64,000 nucleotides of DNA from Phycisphaerae bacterium (GTDB lineage Bacteria; Planctomycetota; Phycisphaerae; Sedimentisphaerales; Anaerobacaceae): positions 1-64,000 of the forward strand of contig JAIPFM010000072.1 of NCBI GenBank assembly GCA_021736645.1. The letters run 5' to 3'. Of the stretch, positions 52,599 through 61,671 are shown one piece after another (within the stretch, counting starts at the first letter, position 1; each line of letters begins with the position of its first letter). The notes beneath the pieces are model-generated. The model was not told the DNA's origin and did no database searches. It was given only the letters and a program-made list of their open reading frames with translations. A program made the position numbers and the translations under genes.

Positions 52599-54017
52599 TT
52601 ATTGTCCTGTGTAGACTCTGTCAACATCAACCGGGTATTTGCCCCAGGGCACGCCGCTGGCGCGGTTGATGTGGTTTTGCAGGGCTTGATAGAGCTCTTT
52701 ATACATTTTGTGCGTTGTAGGCAGCGGATGCTGCTCTCCGGGGTCTGCGTTAAGATCAAAAAGCTGCATGGGCTCAAAGGGTGTGTTCTGCAGGAGTTTC
52801 CACTGGCCCTTGCGTGCTGCATAGTAGGCGCGTCCCCCATAGCGGGGTCCCCCTTCACGACGGACCCAGAACACAAACCGATCTTCAGATCCTTGGGGTC
52901 TTCCCAGCCACAGGGGCAAGAGATTGACGCCGTCAATCGGGTGAGAGATGTCGGCCTCAGCTGCTGCACAGAGAGTGGGATAGAGGTCCATGGTCACGGC
53001 GACCTGGCCGGTGTGGTGTGATCCGGGTTTTATTTTGCCAGGCCACACAGCGCAGCAGGGCACGCGAATGCCGCCTTCCCACATGTCCTGTTTGCCGCCA
53101 TGCAGTGCACCGTTGTTGGCACCCACATTCACTTGACCGCCATTGTCACTGGTAAATACCACCAGGGTATTTTCTGATTGTCCTGAGTCTTTCAAGGCCC
53201 GGATGACCTGTCCGATGCCATGATCCAAATGCTCGATCAGTGCCACCAGCCTGGCCCGTTTATCCGTGATACCTGGCTCACGGGCCTTGACCCTGTCCAG
53301 CCAGTCCTGAGGGGGTTGAATGGGTGTGTGCGGGGCATTGTACGCCAGGTATAAGAAAAATGGCTGCTGTTGACCGCGGGACTTGATATACTCCACTGAC
53401 CACTGGGAAAACAGGTCTGTGGCATGTCCCTTGGGATCAATGGTCTGACCGTTGCTGACCATGTAGTTGAATCCATGGCGGCGATGGGTCCAGTAGTCAT
53501 CCATCATGTCACCCAGGAATGCCTGCGAAAAGTCAAATCCCTGTTCCATGGGTGTATTGGGCGATTCCATACCCAAATGCCACTTGCCCACCATGGCCGT
53601 GTGATAGCCTTGGTTTTTCAACACTTTGGGCAGTGCCACTGTGTGCTGACTCAGATAGCCCCAGCTGTCTTTCTGGTGGGTTCTGATTACACCCGGCACG
53701 CCGGCCAGATCCGGGTACCTGCCTGTGAGGAGCGCCGCACGCGTGGGCGAACACACGGGGCAGTTGGCATAAAAGGGATCCATACGCATGCCTGCACGCA
53801 TGAGTGCATCCATGTGGGGCGTTTTCAGGTCTGTGGCCCCCTGGCAGGCCAAATCCCCGAAACCCAGGTCGTCTACCAGGATCATGAGAATATTGGGCTT
53901 GCGATACAGGGACTCGCTCTGACCGCCCAGGACGTCACCGCTCAATGCCATACCGGCCACGAGCCCTTTTCCGAGTGCTCCAAGGAAGCCTCGCCGCGTC
54001 AGTTCTGCTGGTTTCAT
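52599..54017 (-). CDS. Type I sulfatase with Tat-type signal
   Basis: The protein has 472 residues from the ATG at 54017, which starts a twin-arginine signal (LTRRGFLGALGKG). ILVDDLGFGDLA, C89-S-P-T-R-A, VGKWHLGME and FTSDNGGQVN are complete. The C-terminus has MQLFDLNADPGEQHPL. It runs convergent to the sulfatase at 50821, with the repeat between them. Confidence 0.93.
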   Translation of the reverse strand: MKPAELTRRGFLGALGKGLVAGMALSGDVLGGQSESLYRKPNILMILVDDLGFGDLACQGATDLKTPHMDALMRAGMRMDPFYANCPVCSPTRAALLTGRYPDLAGVPGVIRTHQKDSWGYLSQHTVALPKVLKNQGYHTAMVGKWHLGMESPNTPMEQGFDFSQAFLGDMMDDYWTHRRHGFNYMVSNGQTIDPKGHATDLFSQWSVEYIKSRGQQQPFFLYLAYNAPHTPIQPPQDWLDRVKAREPGITDKRARLVALIEHLDHGIGQVIRALKDSGQSENTLVVFTSDNGGQVNVGANNGALHGGKQDMWEGGIRVPCCAVWPGKIKPGSHHTGQVAVTMDLYPTLCAAAEADISHPIDGVNLLPLWLGRPQGSEDRFVFWVRREGGPRYGGRAYYAARKGQWKLLQNTPFEPMQLFDLNADPGEQHPLPTTHKMYKELYQALQNHINRASGVPWGKYPVDVDRVYTGQ

Positions 54018-54135
54018 GTGTCTTCTCCAGGTGGACTTTTCAGGCAGAGAGTAGTACAATGGCCCCAGACTGTCAAGGTTTCAGGTAAATTCCGATTCCC
54101 GTACTCCGGACATTCCAAATAGAAAGGACCGCCTA

Positions 54136-55410
54136 ATGAAAGTTGGGACAATGATAAGCCTCGTGTGTATCGCAGGTATGGTGTTGAGCGTGTCGGCCTC
54201 TGGCGCGAGCGCAGGCAACTGGCCCCGGTTTCGGGGGCCGAACGGGCAGGGCGTGAGTGCCGAACCGGGTATTCCCGTGACATGGACCCCACAGGATATG
54301 GCCTGGACACTCGAGCTTCCCGGGTCAGGACATTCGTCACCCGTGATCCAGGACCGCACCATTTTTATTACATGTGCGGATAAGGCTGCGTCGAAATTGA
54401 CATTGATGGCCGTGGCCCTGTCTGATGGCGAGGTTCTGTGGTCACAAAGTTTTACAGTCAAGCCACTCAAGGTCAACGGTCTCAACAGTGCCGCGTCAAG
54501 CACGCCGGCAGTGGATGAAAACGGGGTGTACGCAGTCTGGTATGGTGCAGATGAGACCCAGGTGGTCGCATTTGACCGCCAGGGCCAGAAAAAATGGACA
54601 AGAGATCTTGGCCCCACAGAGACACGTCACGGTCCTGCATCCTCTCCCATGGTCTATGACGATCTGGTCGTATTGGCCCTGGAACAGGGCACCAACACCA
54701 AGGGTTTGAAGAGTTTCTGGTACGGCCTGGACCGTCGCACGGGCGAGGACCGGTGGCGCCTCGAACGCAGCATCAGCGGGAATGCCTCGGCCTCCACGCC
54801 GTGCGTGTACAAGTCTGACAGCGGCAAAAACATGTTGATCTTTACCAGCCGTGACCACGGCATCACTGCGGTGGATCCTGAGCAGGGGACCGTGATCTGG
54901 GAACAGACCGATGCCATGCGCGCCCGCGTGGTGAGTTCACCTGTGCTGGCAGGGGACCAGATCATCGGCACCTGCGGCCAGGGGGGCGGCGGCGTGCAAC
55001 TGACGGTGGTTCGTGTGCCGGACAGTGCCACTGCAAAACCGAAGATCCTGCATGCCATCCGGGAAAAGTACGTGCCCTATGTGCCCACGTCCATTGTGGC
55101 GAACCATCGGCTGTTCACGTTTCATGATCAGGGCACAGTCAGTTGTCTCGATATAGAGACAGGGGCTGTATTGTGGAGCCAAAAGCCTGGCGGTACCTTC
55201 TATGGGTCACCTGTTCTGGTGGAAGACAGGCTGTACTGTGTCAACAGGAAGGGACAGGTGGTGGTACTTCGTGCCTCGGACACGTACGAACTCCTCGCGA
55301 TCAATGAACTGGGCGAAGCCAGTCAGTCCACGCCGGCCATCGCCAATGGCTGCATGATCCTGCGCACGGAGTCGCGTCTGCTCTGTCTTACCGGGGACCA
55401 GGCCAAATAA
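54136..55410 (+). CDS. PQQ-like beta-propeller repeat protein
   Basis: This 424-residue protein has AAAGGA upstream of the ATG and a signal peptide (LVCIAGMVLSVSASGASA). NWPRFRGPNGQGVS is the usual opening of the PQQ-like propeller proteins of planctomycetes. Repeats with ALSDGEVLWSQ, AFDRQGQKKWT and CLDIETGAVLWSQ follow, giving seven or eight blades as in BamB-type folds. No PQQ-dependent dehydrogenase active-site motif is seen, so it is probably a structural or binding propeller. It is divergent from the sulfatase at 52599. Confidence 0.88.
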   Translation: MKVGTMISLVCIAGMVLSVSASGASAGNWPRFRGPNGQGVSAEPGIPVTWTPQDMAWTLELPGSGHSSPVIQDRTIFITCADKAASKLTLMAVALSDGEVLWSQSFTVKPLKVNGLNSAASSTPAVDENGVYAVWYGADETQVVAFDRQGQKKWTRDLGPTETRHGPASSPMVYDDLVVLALEQGTNTKGLKSFWYGLDRRTGEDRWRLERSISGNASASTPCVYKSDSGKNMLIFTSRDHGITAVDPEQGTVIWEQTDAMRARVVSSPVLAGDQIIGTCGQGGGGVQLTVVRVPDSATAKPKILHAIREKYVPYVPTSIVANHRLFTFHDQGTVSCLDIETGAVLWSQKPGGTFYGSPVLVEDRLYCVNRKGQVVVLRASDTYELLAINELGEASQSTPAIANGCMILRTESRLLCLTGDQAK

Positions 55411-55412
55411 AA

Positions 55413-55438
55413 AAGGCCGGACTCAGGAGTCCGGCCTT
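55413..55438 (-). terminator. Rho-independent terminator of the minus-strand aminotransferase gene
   Basis: AAGGCCGGACT (55413-55423) pairs perfectly with AGTCCGGCCTT (55428-55438). Read on the minus strand, the hairpin is followed by a run of seven T. The T run comes from the end of the convergent plus gene. Confidence 0.9.
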
Positions 55439-55463
55439 GAATGATGCATCTCTGATTGGTTCG

Positions 55464-56552
55464 CTAGCTGGTTTCTTCGTCGATCCAGCCTGTGACTTCC
55501 TTGACATCGTCCAGGGTAATGTCACCCATGTGGGCGATTCGGAAGGTCTCTTGCTTGAGCTTTCCGTAGCCATTGCCAAACACGGTGTTGTGTTTCTCCT
55601 GGAGCGCCGCAATGGTCTTGGCCACGTCGATGTTGCGCGTGTTTCTAATGGTGGTCAGTGTATCTGACGCATAGGGCTTTTCGCAGAACACGTCGAACCT
55701 GGACAGGGCCCATTCCCGCACATACTGGGCCATGGCCTTGTGGCGTTTCCACACGTTTTCCATGCCTTCGTTCACGACCTTGTGACACTGGTAGTTGAGG
55801 GCATAGATGTGCTGCACCGACGGAGTCACCAGGGTCTGGTTCTTTTCCGCGTTCTTGGCCCAGAGTTCGAAATTGAAGTAGTAGCCGCGTGCGGGCACGG
55901 ACTTGCTCTTTTCCAGGGCACGATTGCTGACCACGGCCACGGCAAATCCAGGGGGAATGCCAAAGGCCTTTTGAAGGGAAGCAAAGGTGATATCCCAGCC
56001 CAGGTCGTCAAAATGCAGGGGCAGGCCGACCATGGCACTGACGGAGTCTACAAACACGAGCACATCCGGGTATTTCTGCTTCATCATCTGGCTGATCTCA
56101 TAGACCGGGTTGGCCAGGCCGGTACTGGTCTCATTGTACACCAGGGTGATGGCCGCATAGGTGCCGGATGCCAGTTTTTCATCGATCATGGCTGGCGTGA
56201 CTGCCTGGCCCCATTCGACCTTGAGCCTGTCGACCTTACGACCGCAGTCCTCCACCACATCTGCCCATTTGTCACTGAAGGCACCACAGCACGTGCTCAA
56301 AACAGTCTCGTCCGGTGCCACGCAGTTGCGGATCGCGGCCTCCCAGATGCCGGAGGCACTGGACGTGGACAGGAATACGTGCTGGTCTGTAAACAAGGCT
56401 TTTTTCAGCAAATCCACGGTTTCGCCGTGCAATTGGCTGTATTCTTTGCCTCTGTGACCAAGGGTTGGACGCGCCATCTGCTGAAGCACGTCATCATCCA
56501 CTTTAATGGGGCCGGGGATAAACAGCCTTGGAGGATTTTTCCAGTCCGCCAT
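55464..56552 (-). CDS. Class V aminotransferase (alanine-glyoxylate/serine-pyruvate type)
   Basis: This 362-residue protein belongs to the PLP-dependent class V family. PGPIKVDDDVLQQM is the N-terminal block, FLSTSSASGIWEAAI is the phosphate-binding region, and FVDSVSAMVGLP provides the aspartate that pairs with the PLP ring. The catalytic lysine is in FASLQKAFGIPPG. Substrates could be serine, alanine or phosphoserine-like; the last is plausible for serine synthesis but not provable. No partner gene overlaps it. Confidence 0.88.
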   Translation of the reverse strand: MADWKNPPRLFIPGPIKVDDDVLQQMARPTLGHRGKEYSQLHGETVDLLKKALFTDQHVFLSTSSASGIWEAAIRNCVAPDETVLSTCCGAFSDKWADVVEDCGRKVDRLKVEWGQAVTPAMIDEKLASGTYAAITLVYNETSTGLANPVYEISQMMKQKYPDVLVFVDSVSAMVGLPLHFDDLGWDITFASLQKAFGIPPGFAVAVVSNRALEKSKSVPARGYYFNFELWAKNAEKNQTLVTPSVQHIYALNYQCHKVVNEGMENVWKRHKAMAQYVREWALSRFDVFCEKPYASDTLTTIRNTRNIDVAKTIAALQEKHNTVFGNGYGKLKQETFRIAHMGDITLDDVKEVTGWIDEETS

Positions 56553-56753
56553 GTATAGTCTCCTAATTCATCTTGTGCCAAAAGGATCTCGAATTGATCT
56601 CAGATACGTTCGAGTTTAAATAACGACTCTAAGCCGGGAATCATACACAACTCTCAGGCAAATGTCAAAACAGCGAAAAAAAACTTGCAGCATCTCAGGG
56701 CCTAGTGTTGACAAAGCACTAGAGACATCTGGGAGACAGTTCAAAAACTCTGA
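56553..56753. other. Intergenic region with a short repeat
   Basis: CTAGTGTTGACAAAGCACTA (56702-56721, last base G at 56722) forms a small hairpin 30 bp after the gltA-like stop. A near copy (CTCGTGTTGACACAGCACTA) lies at 62364-62384, overlapping the ileS stop. No other feature is seen. Confidence 0.4.
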
Positions 56754-58238
56754 TCAGTCGGGACAGCCCAGGTATTCATTGATGGCCTTGGCTGCTATGC
56801 GTCCCTGGCCCATGGCGAGGATGACCGTGGCTGCGCCAAGCACAATATCGCCGCCAGCGTACACGCCGTCCATGGAGGTCTTGCACTGGTCATCCACTTC
56901 GATGTTGCCCCATTTGTTGAACGCGATCTCCGGTGTGGTCTGGCGGATCAGGGGGTTGGCGGTGTTGCCAATGGCCATGATCACGGTGTCCACGGGCAGT
57001 TGGAATTCAGATCCCCTGATGGCCACGGGGCGGCGGCGTCCAGAATCATCCGGCTCACCCAGTTCGTATTGGAGGCATTCAATGGCCTCTACACGGAATT
57101 CCTCATTGCCCAAGATGCGCTGAGGGCTCTGCAGCAGGCGAAATTCGATGCCCTCCTGTTTGGCATGGTGTACCTCTTCCAAACGGGCCGGCATTTCCTT
57201 TTCCGTGCGTCGGTACACCAGGTAGACCTTTTCTGCGCCGAGACGGACCGCAGTTCTGGCCGAGTCCATGGCCACATTGCCGCCGCCGATCACAGCCACG
57301 TGTTTGGACTGGGCAATGGGGGTATCCGAGCCCTGGCCAAAATCATAGGCCTTCATGAGGTTGGCGCGTGTGAGGTATTCGTTGGCACTGTACACACCCA
57401 CCAGGGATTCACCCTCAATGCCCATAAAGCGGGGCAGTCCTGCGCCCACGCCTATGTACACGGCATCAAAGCCGTCCTCCTGCATGAGCTGAGAGATGGT
57501 GCGTGTGCGTCCCACCACAAAGTTGGTCACGATCTTGACACCCATGCGTGTCAGCACATCCACTTCTTTTTGTACAATGGCCTTGGGCAGGCGGAACTCG
57601 GGAATGCCGTATACCAGTACGCCGCCCGGTTTGTGAAAGGCCTCAAACAGGGTCACGTCATGGCCTGCGCGCCGTGCATCCGCTGCCACCACAATACCGC
57701 CGGGGCCGGCTCCCACCACGGCGACTTTCTTTCCAGTGGCCGGGCCCACGTCAGGCGTCTCTGCGGCGTCAGATCCATCGGCCCAGTCCGCCACAAAACG
57801 TTCCAGACGCCCAATAGACACGGCCTTCATGGGATCCTTGTATTTCCTGCCGATCACACATTCCAGTTGGCACTGTTCCTCCTGGGGACACACCCGTCCG
57901 CACACAGCCGGCAGCAGACTGGCCTGTTTGATCACGGCCAGGGCGGCCTGATACTGGCCGTTGGCAATGTGTGCAATGAAATCTCGAATGGGGATGGCCA
58001 CCGGACACCCCTTGATACACAGGGGATTCTTGCATTGAAGGCATCGCATGGCCTCCAAGCGAGCTTGAAGTTCTGTGTAGCCTTGAGCGACTTCCGTGAC
58101 TGAGCTGCGCCGGGCCACGGGGTCCTGTTCGGGCATGGGTTGGGCCTCAATGGCGTAGCGATCCGAAGGCTTGAGTTGACTGACTGCCTGTTTCTTGATC
58201 AGTTCGTCGAGTTGGGATTTGAGGGCTTGTTCGCTCAC
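56754..58238 (-). CDS. nfnB: NADPH-dependent oxidoreductase large subunit (NfnB/SudA, gltD-like)
   Basis: This 494-residue protein has an N-terminal cysteine set for iron-sulfur clusters (CLQCKNPLCIKGCPV, then CGRVCPQEEQCQLEC), FAD-binding VVGAGPGGIVVAAD and NADPH-binding VIGGGNVAMDSARTA. It is often annotated as homotetrameric glutamate synthase small-chain-like, but the adjacent 2Fe-2S flavoprotein subunit makes an NfnAB (ferredoxin:NADP transhydrogenase) or sulfide dehydrogenase more likely. Such complexes support electron bifurcation in anaerobes. It is the second gene of a two-gene operon. Confidence 0.87.
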   Translation of the reverse strand: MSEQALKSQLDELIKKQAVSQLKPSDRYAIEAQPMPEQDPVARRSSVTEVAQGYTELQARLEAMRCLQCKNPLCIKGCPVAIPIRDFIAHIANGQYQAALAVIKQASLLPAVCGRVCPQEEQCQLECVIGRKYKDPMKAVSIGRLERFVADWADGSDAAETPDVGPATGKKVAVVGAGPGGIVVAADARRAGHDVTLFEAFHKPGGVLVYGIPEFRLPKAIVQKEVDVLTRMGVKIVTNFVVGRTRTISQLMQEDGFDAVYIGVGAGLPRFMGIEGESLVGVYSANEYLTRANLMKAYDFGQGSDTPIAQSKHVAVIGGGNVAMDSARTAVRLGAEKVYLVYRRTEKEMPARLEEVHHAKQEGIEFRLLQSPQRILGNEEFRVEAIECLQYELGEPDDSGRRRPVAIRGSEFQLPVDTVIMAIGNTANPLIRQTTPEIAFNKWGNIEVDDQCKTSMDGVYAGGDIVLGAATVILAMGQGRIAAKAINEYLGCPD

Positions 58239-58272
58239 TGGTCTATCCTATCGTCATGACACTGTTGTGTGT

Positions 58273-59127
58273 TCAGGGGTTGAGTCCGATGCGGCACTGG
58301 TGATCCTTGTAGGCTTCCATGGCCTCGTGTTCCTGTTTTTTGTAGGCGATCTGGCGTTTCATCATCATGTCGAAGTCCACGAGATGGCCGTCGAATTCCG
58401 GGCCGTCCACACACACGAACTTGGTCTGACCGCCCACCTCCACACGGCATCCGCCGCACATACCTGTGCCATCCACCATGATGGTATTCAGCGAGGCTTC
58501 TATGGGCACGTCCAGTTCCTTTGTGACATCGCAGCAGAACTTCATCATGATGGCCGGCCCGATCACGTACGCCTGATCAGGCTTGGGATGACGCGTGCAT
58601 ACCTCTCTCAGCGGTTCCGTGACCAGGCCCTGTCGCTTGTAGGATCCGTCGTCTGTGGTGACAATTAACTCGTCGCTGATGGCTGCGAACTTGTCTTCCA
58701 GGATCAGCAGGTCCCTGGTGCGTGCGCCCAGGATGCTGATGACTGTGTTGCCCGCCTCTTTGAGGGCCGTGGCGATGGGCAACAGGGGGGCATTGCCAAT
58801 GCCGCCGCCGATGCAGACCACGGTGCCAAATTGTTTGATGTGCGTGGGTTGTCCCAGGGGGCCCACGATGTTTTCAATGGTGTCGCCTTCCTGCAGATCC
58901 GCCATTTCGCAGGTGGATTTTCCCAGGGCCTGCCAGATCAACTGGATCGTGCCCTGAACAGGATCAGTCCCGGCAATGGTCAGGGGGATACGTTCGGAAT
59001 AGTCGTTGGTGATGCCCACGATGACAAATTGCCCAGGTTGACGTGCCTGCGCAATCAACGGGGCTTCAATCACCGCGGAAAAAACCTTGTCTGCGAGTTG
59101 TGTTTTTTGAACAATCTTGTGTGACAT
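58273..59127 (-). CDS. nfnA: FAD/2Fe-2S flavoprotein subunit (NfnA/SudB)
   Basis: The protein has 284 residues; the ATG at 59127 is preferred over upstream readings because the family begins SHKIVQKTQL. RIPLTIAG is the FAD-binding part, CIGGGIGNAPLLPIATAL the NAD-binding loop, and CCDVTKEL plus MCGGCRV and FVCVDGPEFD supply the 2Fe-2S cysteines near the C-terminus. This matches the small subunit of ferredoxin-NADP transhydrogenase or sulfide dehydrogenase. The operon partner is the gene just downstream (34 bp). A candidate operator lies 35-59 bp upstream. Confidence 0.87.
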   Translation of the reverse strand: MSHKIVQKTQLADKVFSAVIEAPLIAQARQPGQFVIVGITNDYSERIPLTIAGTDPVQGTIQLIWQALGKSTCEMADLQEGDTIENIVGPLGQPTHIKQFGTVVCIGGGIGNAPLLPIATALKEAGNTVISILGARTRDLLILEDKFAAISDELIVTTDDGSYKRQGLVTEPLREVCTRHPKPDQAYVIGPAIMMKFCCDVTKELDVPIEASLNTIMVDGTGMCGGCRVEVGGQTKFVCVDGPEFDGHLVDFDMMMKRQIAYKKQEHEAMEAYKDHQCRIGLNP

Positions 59128-59161
59128 TGCCTGCGCATCCGAAAGTAAAGACAAAAAATAG

Positions 59162-59186
59162 TTGTACACCCAGTACACGTGTACAA
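59162..59186. promoter_or_regulatory. Candidate operator upstream of nfnAB
   Basis: TTGTACAC (59162-59169) and GTGTACAA (59179-59186) are perfect inverted repeats spaced 9 bp. The middle includes a GTACACGTGTAC palindrome. The site lies 35-59 bp before the nfnA start codon, a likely place for a dimeric repressor. The binding protein is unknown. Confidence 0.5.
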
Positions 59187-59248
59187 AACCCGATTGACTG
59201 GTCAGTCCAACTCAGCGAGAAACTGGGTTTATGTCTGAATTATTCTGC

Positions 59249-59575
59249 TTACAGAAGTTCTTCAATGGCTGCAGCAATGTCCTTTTTGCTGGTCAAGCCA
59301 ACCCATTTTTTTTGGACCTGTCCATCTTTGAAGAGAATGGTCGTGGGGATGGCACTGATGCCGAACTCGATCGCACTGTCCCGGGCCTCGTCCGTATTGA
59401 TCTTACAGATCTTGGCCTTGTCGATGTACTCGTTGGAGATTTCTTCAATGATCGGGCCGAGCATCTTGCAGGGGCCGCACCACGGGGCCCAGAAGTCCAC
59501 CAGCACGGGCATGTCACTGCTGTGAACGATTTCATCAAAAGTTGCATCCGTTAGTTCAATCACATTGCCGGCCAT
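59249..59575 (-). CDS. trxA: Thioredoxin
   Basis: This 108-residue thioredoxin has the standard active site WAPWCGPCKMLGP with C-G-P-C, and FKDGQVQKKWVG near the C-terminus. Length and all conserved positions fit. GAAGGATG precedes the ATG. It would reduce disulfides in the cytoplasm using thioredoxin reductase, not seen in this window. It may share the transcription unit with nfnAB, 121 bp away, but a candidate operator lies between. Confidence 0.95.
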   Translation of the reverse strand: MAGNVIELTDATFDEIVHSSDMPVLVDFWAPWCGPCKMLGPIIEEISNEYIDKAKICKINTDEARDSAIEFGISAIPTTILFKDGQVQKKWVGLTSKKDIAAAIEELL

Positions 59576-59662
59576 AGTATCATCCTTCGAAAAAATGTCG
59601 ACCTTTCCTGCATTCGGAAATCAATTGCGTATTCTAGGCGGCAATCTGGTGTTTGTCAAACA

Positions 59663-60658
59663 CTAATCAGGGGTGTTCACATCCTCAGAGTTCATCTCAA
59701 CCACGCGCTCCGGTGCGATTTTTGAGGGTTTGGCAGGGAGTTCCACGATGGCTATGGGCAGTTCCCTTGTCTGAGAAGTCGGGCTTTCGTTTTTTTCCTC
59801 GGGGTCTTGTTTTTCTGCTTGCGCAGATTCAGGCACTTGAGTCTCTGGTTCGTTTTCTGTCTCACTCAGGGCGTTGAAATCCTGTCCCACAGCCAGGATC
59901 ACACGGTTGACGGCCTGTTCCGCAGGCTCATCTGTGAGCGCCCGTAAATACAGGTCAGGACTGTGCTCACCCTGTTCCACCCACACGAGCTTGCCGCGAA
60001 TGAGTTCCAGCAGGGCCAGAAACTGACCCACCATGACCAGTCGGTTGGGCTGGTCTTCAAAAAGACGCCGGAATGTGAGCGAGCCTTCCATTTGAAGTCT
60101 GGCCAGCAGTTCGATCTGATACAGATCAATGGGCGTGTCGTCTTTAATGCTTTTAAGATGGGCAAACTGACCGGTGGCCCTGCAGATCTCGTCAAAGGCT
60201 TCCAGCAGATTCCATATGTTGATCTGATCCAGATCCAGATCCGGCTCATGATGGGGTTCGAGTCGACTGATGATGCTGTCCGGTCTGGTGTAGCGTTCGC
60301 TCTGTTCGTCCGAGGCGGCATTGAGCAGGTTGGCTGCGTCCTTGAATTTTTTGTATTCCAGGAGCTGGCGTACCAGTTCCGCTCTGGGATCATCTGCCTG
60401 GGCATCGTCAAGCTCCTGCGCATCAACCTTGGGCAGGAGCATGGCGGATTTGATTTCCATGAGGGTCGCTGCCATCACCAGAAAATCGCCAGCCACGTCA
60501 ATATCCAGGTCTTTGAGCATCTCCACGTATTTGATATACTGGTCCGTGATCACGGAGATGGGGATATCGTAGATCTCTACCTCTTCCTTGCGCACCAGGT
60601 ACAGCAGCAAGTCCAGAGGCCCGGCAAAGATGTCCAAATTGACTCGGTAGTCTACCAC
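59663..60658 (-). CDS. scpA: Segregation and condensation protein A
   Basis: This 331-residue protein begins with GTG and reads VNLDIFAGPLDLLLYLVRKE, then VAGDFLVMAATLMEIKSAML and ELVRQLLEYKKFKDAA, the defining blocks of the ScpA kleisin that bridges the SMC dimer. LELIRGKLVWVEQ in the C-terminal winged-helix part is also present. An acidic and glutamine-rich C-terminal tail of about 60 residues exceeds the usual length of about 250. It starts 11 bp after the trpS stop, so they form an operon. Confidence 0.93.
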   Translation of the reverse strand: MVDYRVNLDIFAGPLDLLLYLVRKEEVEIYDIPISVITDQYIKYVEMLKDLDIDVAGDFLVMAATLMEIKSAMLLPKVDAQELDDAQADDPRAELVRQLLEYKKFKDAANLLNAASDEQSERYTRPDSIISRLEPHHEPDLDLDQINIWNLLEAFDEICRATGQFAHLKSIKDDTPIDLYQIELLARLQMEGSLTFRRLFEDQPNRLVMVGQFLALLELIRGKLVWVEQGEHSPDLYLRALTDEPAEQAVNRVILAVGQDFNALSETENEPETQVPESAQAEKQDPEEKNESPTSQTRELPIAIVELPAKPSKIAPERVVEMNSEDVNTPD

Positions 60659-60669
60659 GTCAGCCTTTC

Positions 60670-61671
60670 TTATGCCTGTGTCAGGCCCACTGCGGCGCGT
60701 GCCTTGTTCAAGGTGTCTCGGGCCACTGCGCCGGCCCTCGCAGCACCGTTGGCCAGGACCCCGTGCACGTAATCCAAATTTTTGGTGAGGTCTTCTCGCT
60801 TCTCACGGAACGGCTCAAAGTATGCCAGCATGAGCTCGGCCAGACGCTTCTTGGCATCGCCGTAGCCCATGCCGCCGCTGCGATACCGTGTTTCCCATTC
60901 CGCCAGTTCTGAGGGCTCAGCCACGAGCTTGAGCAGGGCAAAGACATTGCAGGTGGCCGGGTCCTTGGGATCTTCCACAGGTGTGGAGTCCGTGACAATG
61001 CGCATGATCTGCTTTTTGGCCTGCTTGGGCGGGGCAAAGATCTCCAGTGTGTTGTCGTAACTCTTACTCATTTTACGGCCATCCACGCCAGGGACCACGG
61101 CCACGGACTCGATAATGCGCGGCTCAGGTATGGTCAGGAGTTCGCTGTAGGCATTGTTGAACCGCGTGGCGATGTCACGGGTGACCTCGATGTGCTGCTT
61201 CTGATCGGCCCCGACAGGGACCAGATTGGAATTAAAGGCCAGGATGTCTGCAGCCTGGAGTACCGGATATGCGAACAGGCCATGGTTGGGGGTCAATCCC
61301 TGAGCCACCTTGTCCTTAAAACTGACGCAGCGCTGCAGCAGGCCCATGGGCGTGACACAGGACAGGAGCCAGGCCAGTTCCAGGACTTCCGGCACATCCG
61401 ACTGACGCCAGAACACGGTTTTTTCGGGATCAAGGCCCAGGGCGAGGTAGTCCATGGCCACATCCAGGGACCGTTCAGCCAGTTCTTTGGGATCTGGATT
61501 GCTGGTCAGGGCGTGATAATCTGCAATGAAGTAAAAGCCGTCATGCTCGCTCTGCAGCTCCAGATGCTGCTGCATGGCGCCAAAATAATTACCGATATGA
61601 AGACGTCCGGACGGCTGGATACCTGATAATACTCTCAAAGGATGGATCTCCAAGTTAGTACAGGGAATCAT
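60670..61671 (-). CDS. trpS: Tryptophan-tRNA ligase
   Basis: This 333-residue class Ic synthetase has the HIGH-like motif in SGRLHIGNYFGAM and the KMSKS loop in GRKMSKSYDNTLEIF. The Trp-binding region includes PVLQAADILAFNSNLVPVG and GADQKQHIEVTRDIA. Length agrees with bacterial TrpRS. The ATG at 61671 has no clear ribosome site, so the true start could be a few codons inside. It is the upstream partner of scpA. Confidence 0.93.
   Translation of the reverse strand: MIPCTNLEIHPLRVLSGIQPSGRLHIGNYFGAMQQHLELQSEHDGFYFIADYHALTSNPDPKELAERSLDVAMDYLALGLDPEKTVFWRQSDVPEVLELAWLLSCVTPMGLLQRCVSFKDKVAQGLTPNHGLFAYPVLQAADILAFNSNLVPVGADQKQHIEVTRDIATRFNNAYSELLTIPEPRIIESVAVVPGVDGRKMSKSYDNTLEIFAPPKQAKKQIMRIVTDSTPVEDPKDPATCNVFALLKLVAEPSELAEWETRYRSGGMGYGDAKKRLAELMLAYFEPFREKREDLTKNLDYVHGVLANGAARAGAVARDTLNKARAAVGLTQA

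Noticed and set aside
54030-54056. GACTTTTCAGGCAGAGAGTAG as a further end of the miniature element
   Set aside because: Similar to the right end of the 12752 element, but no partner end is found nearby; it may be chance or a relic too short to call.
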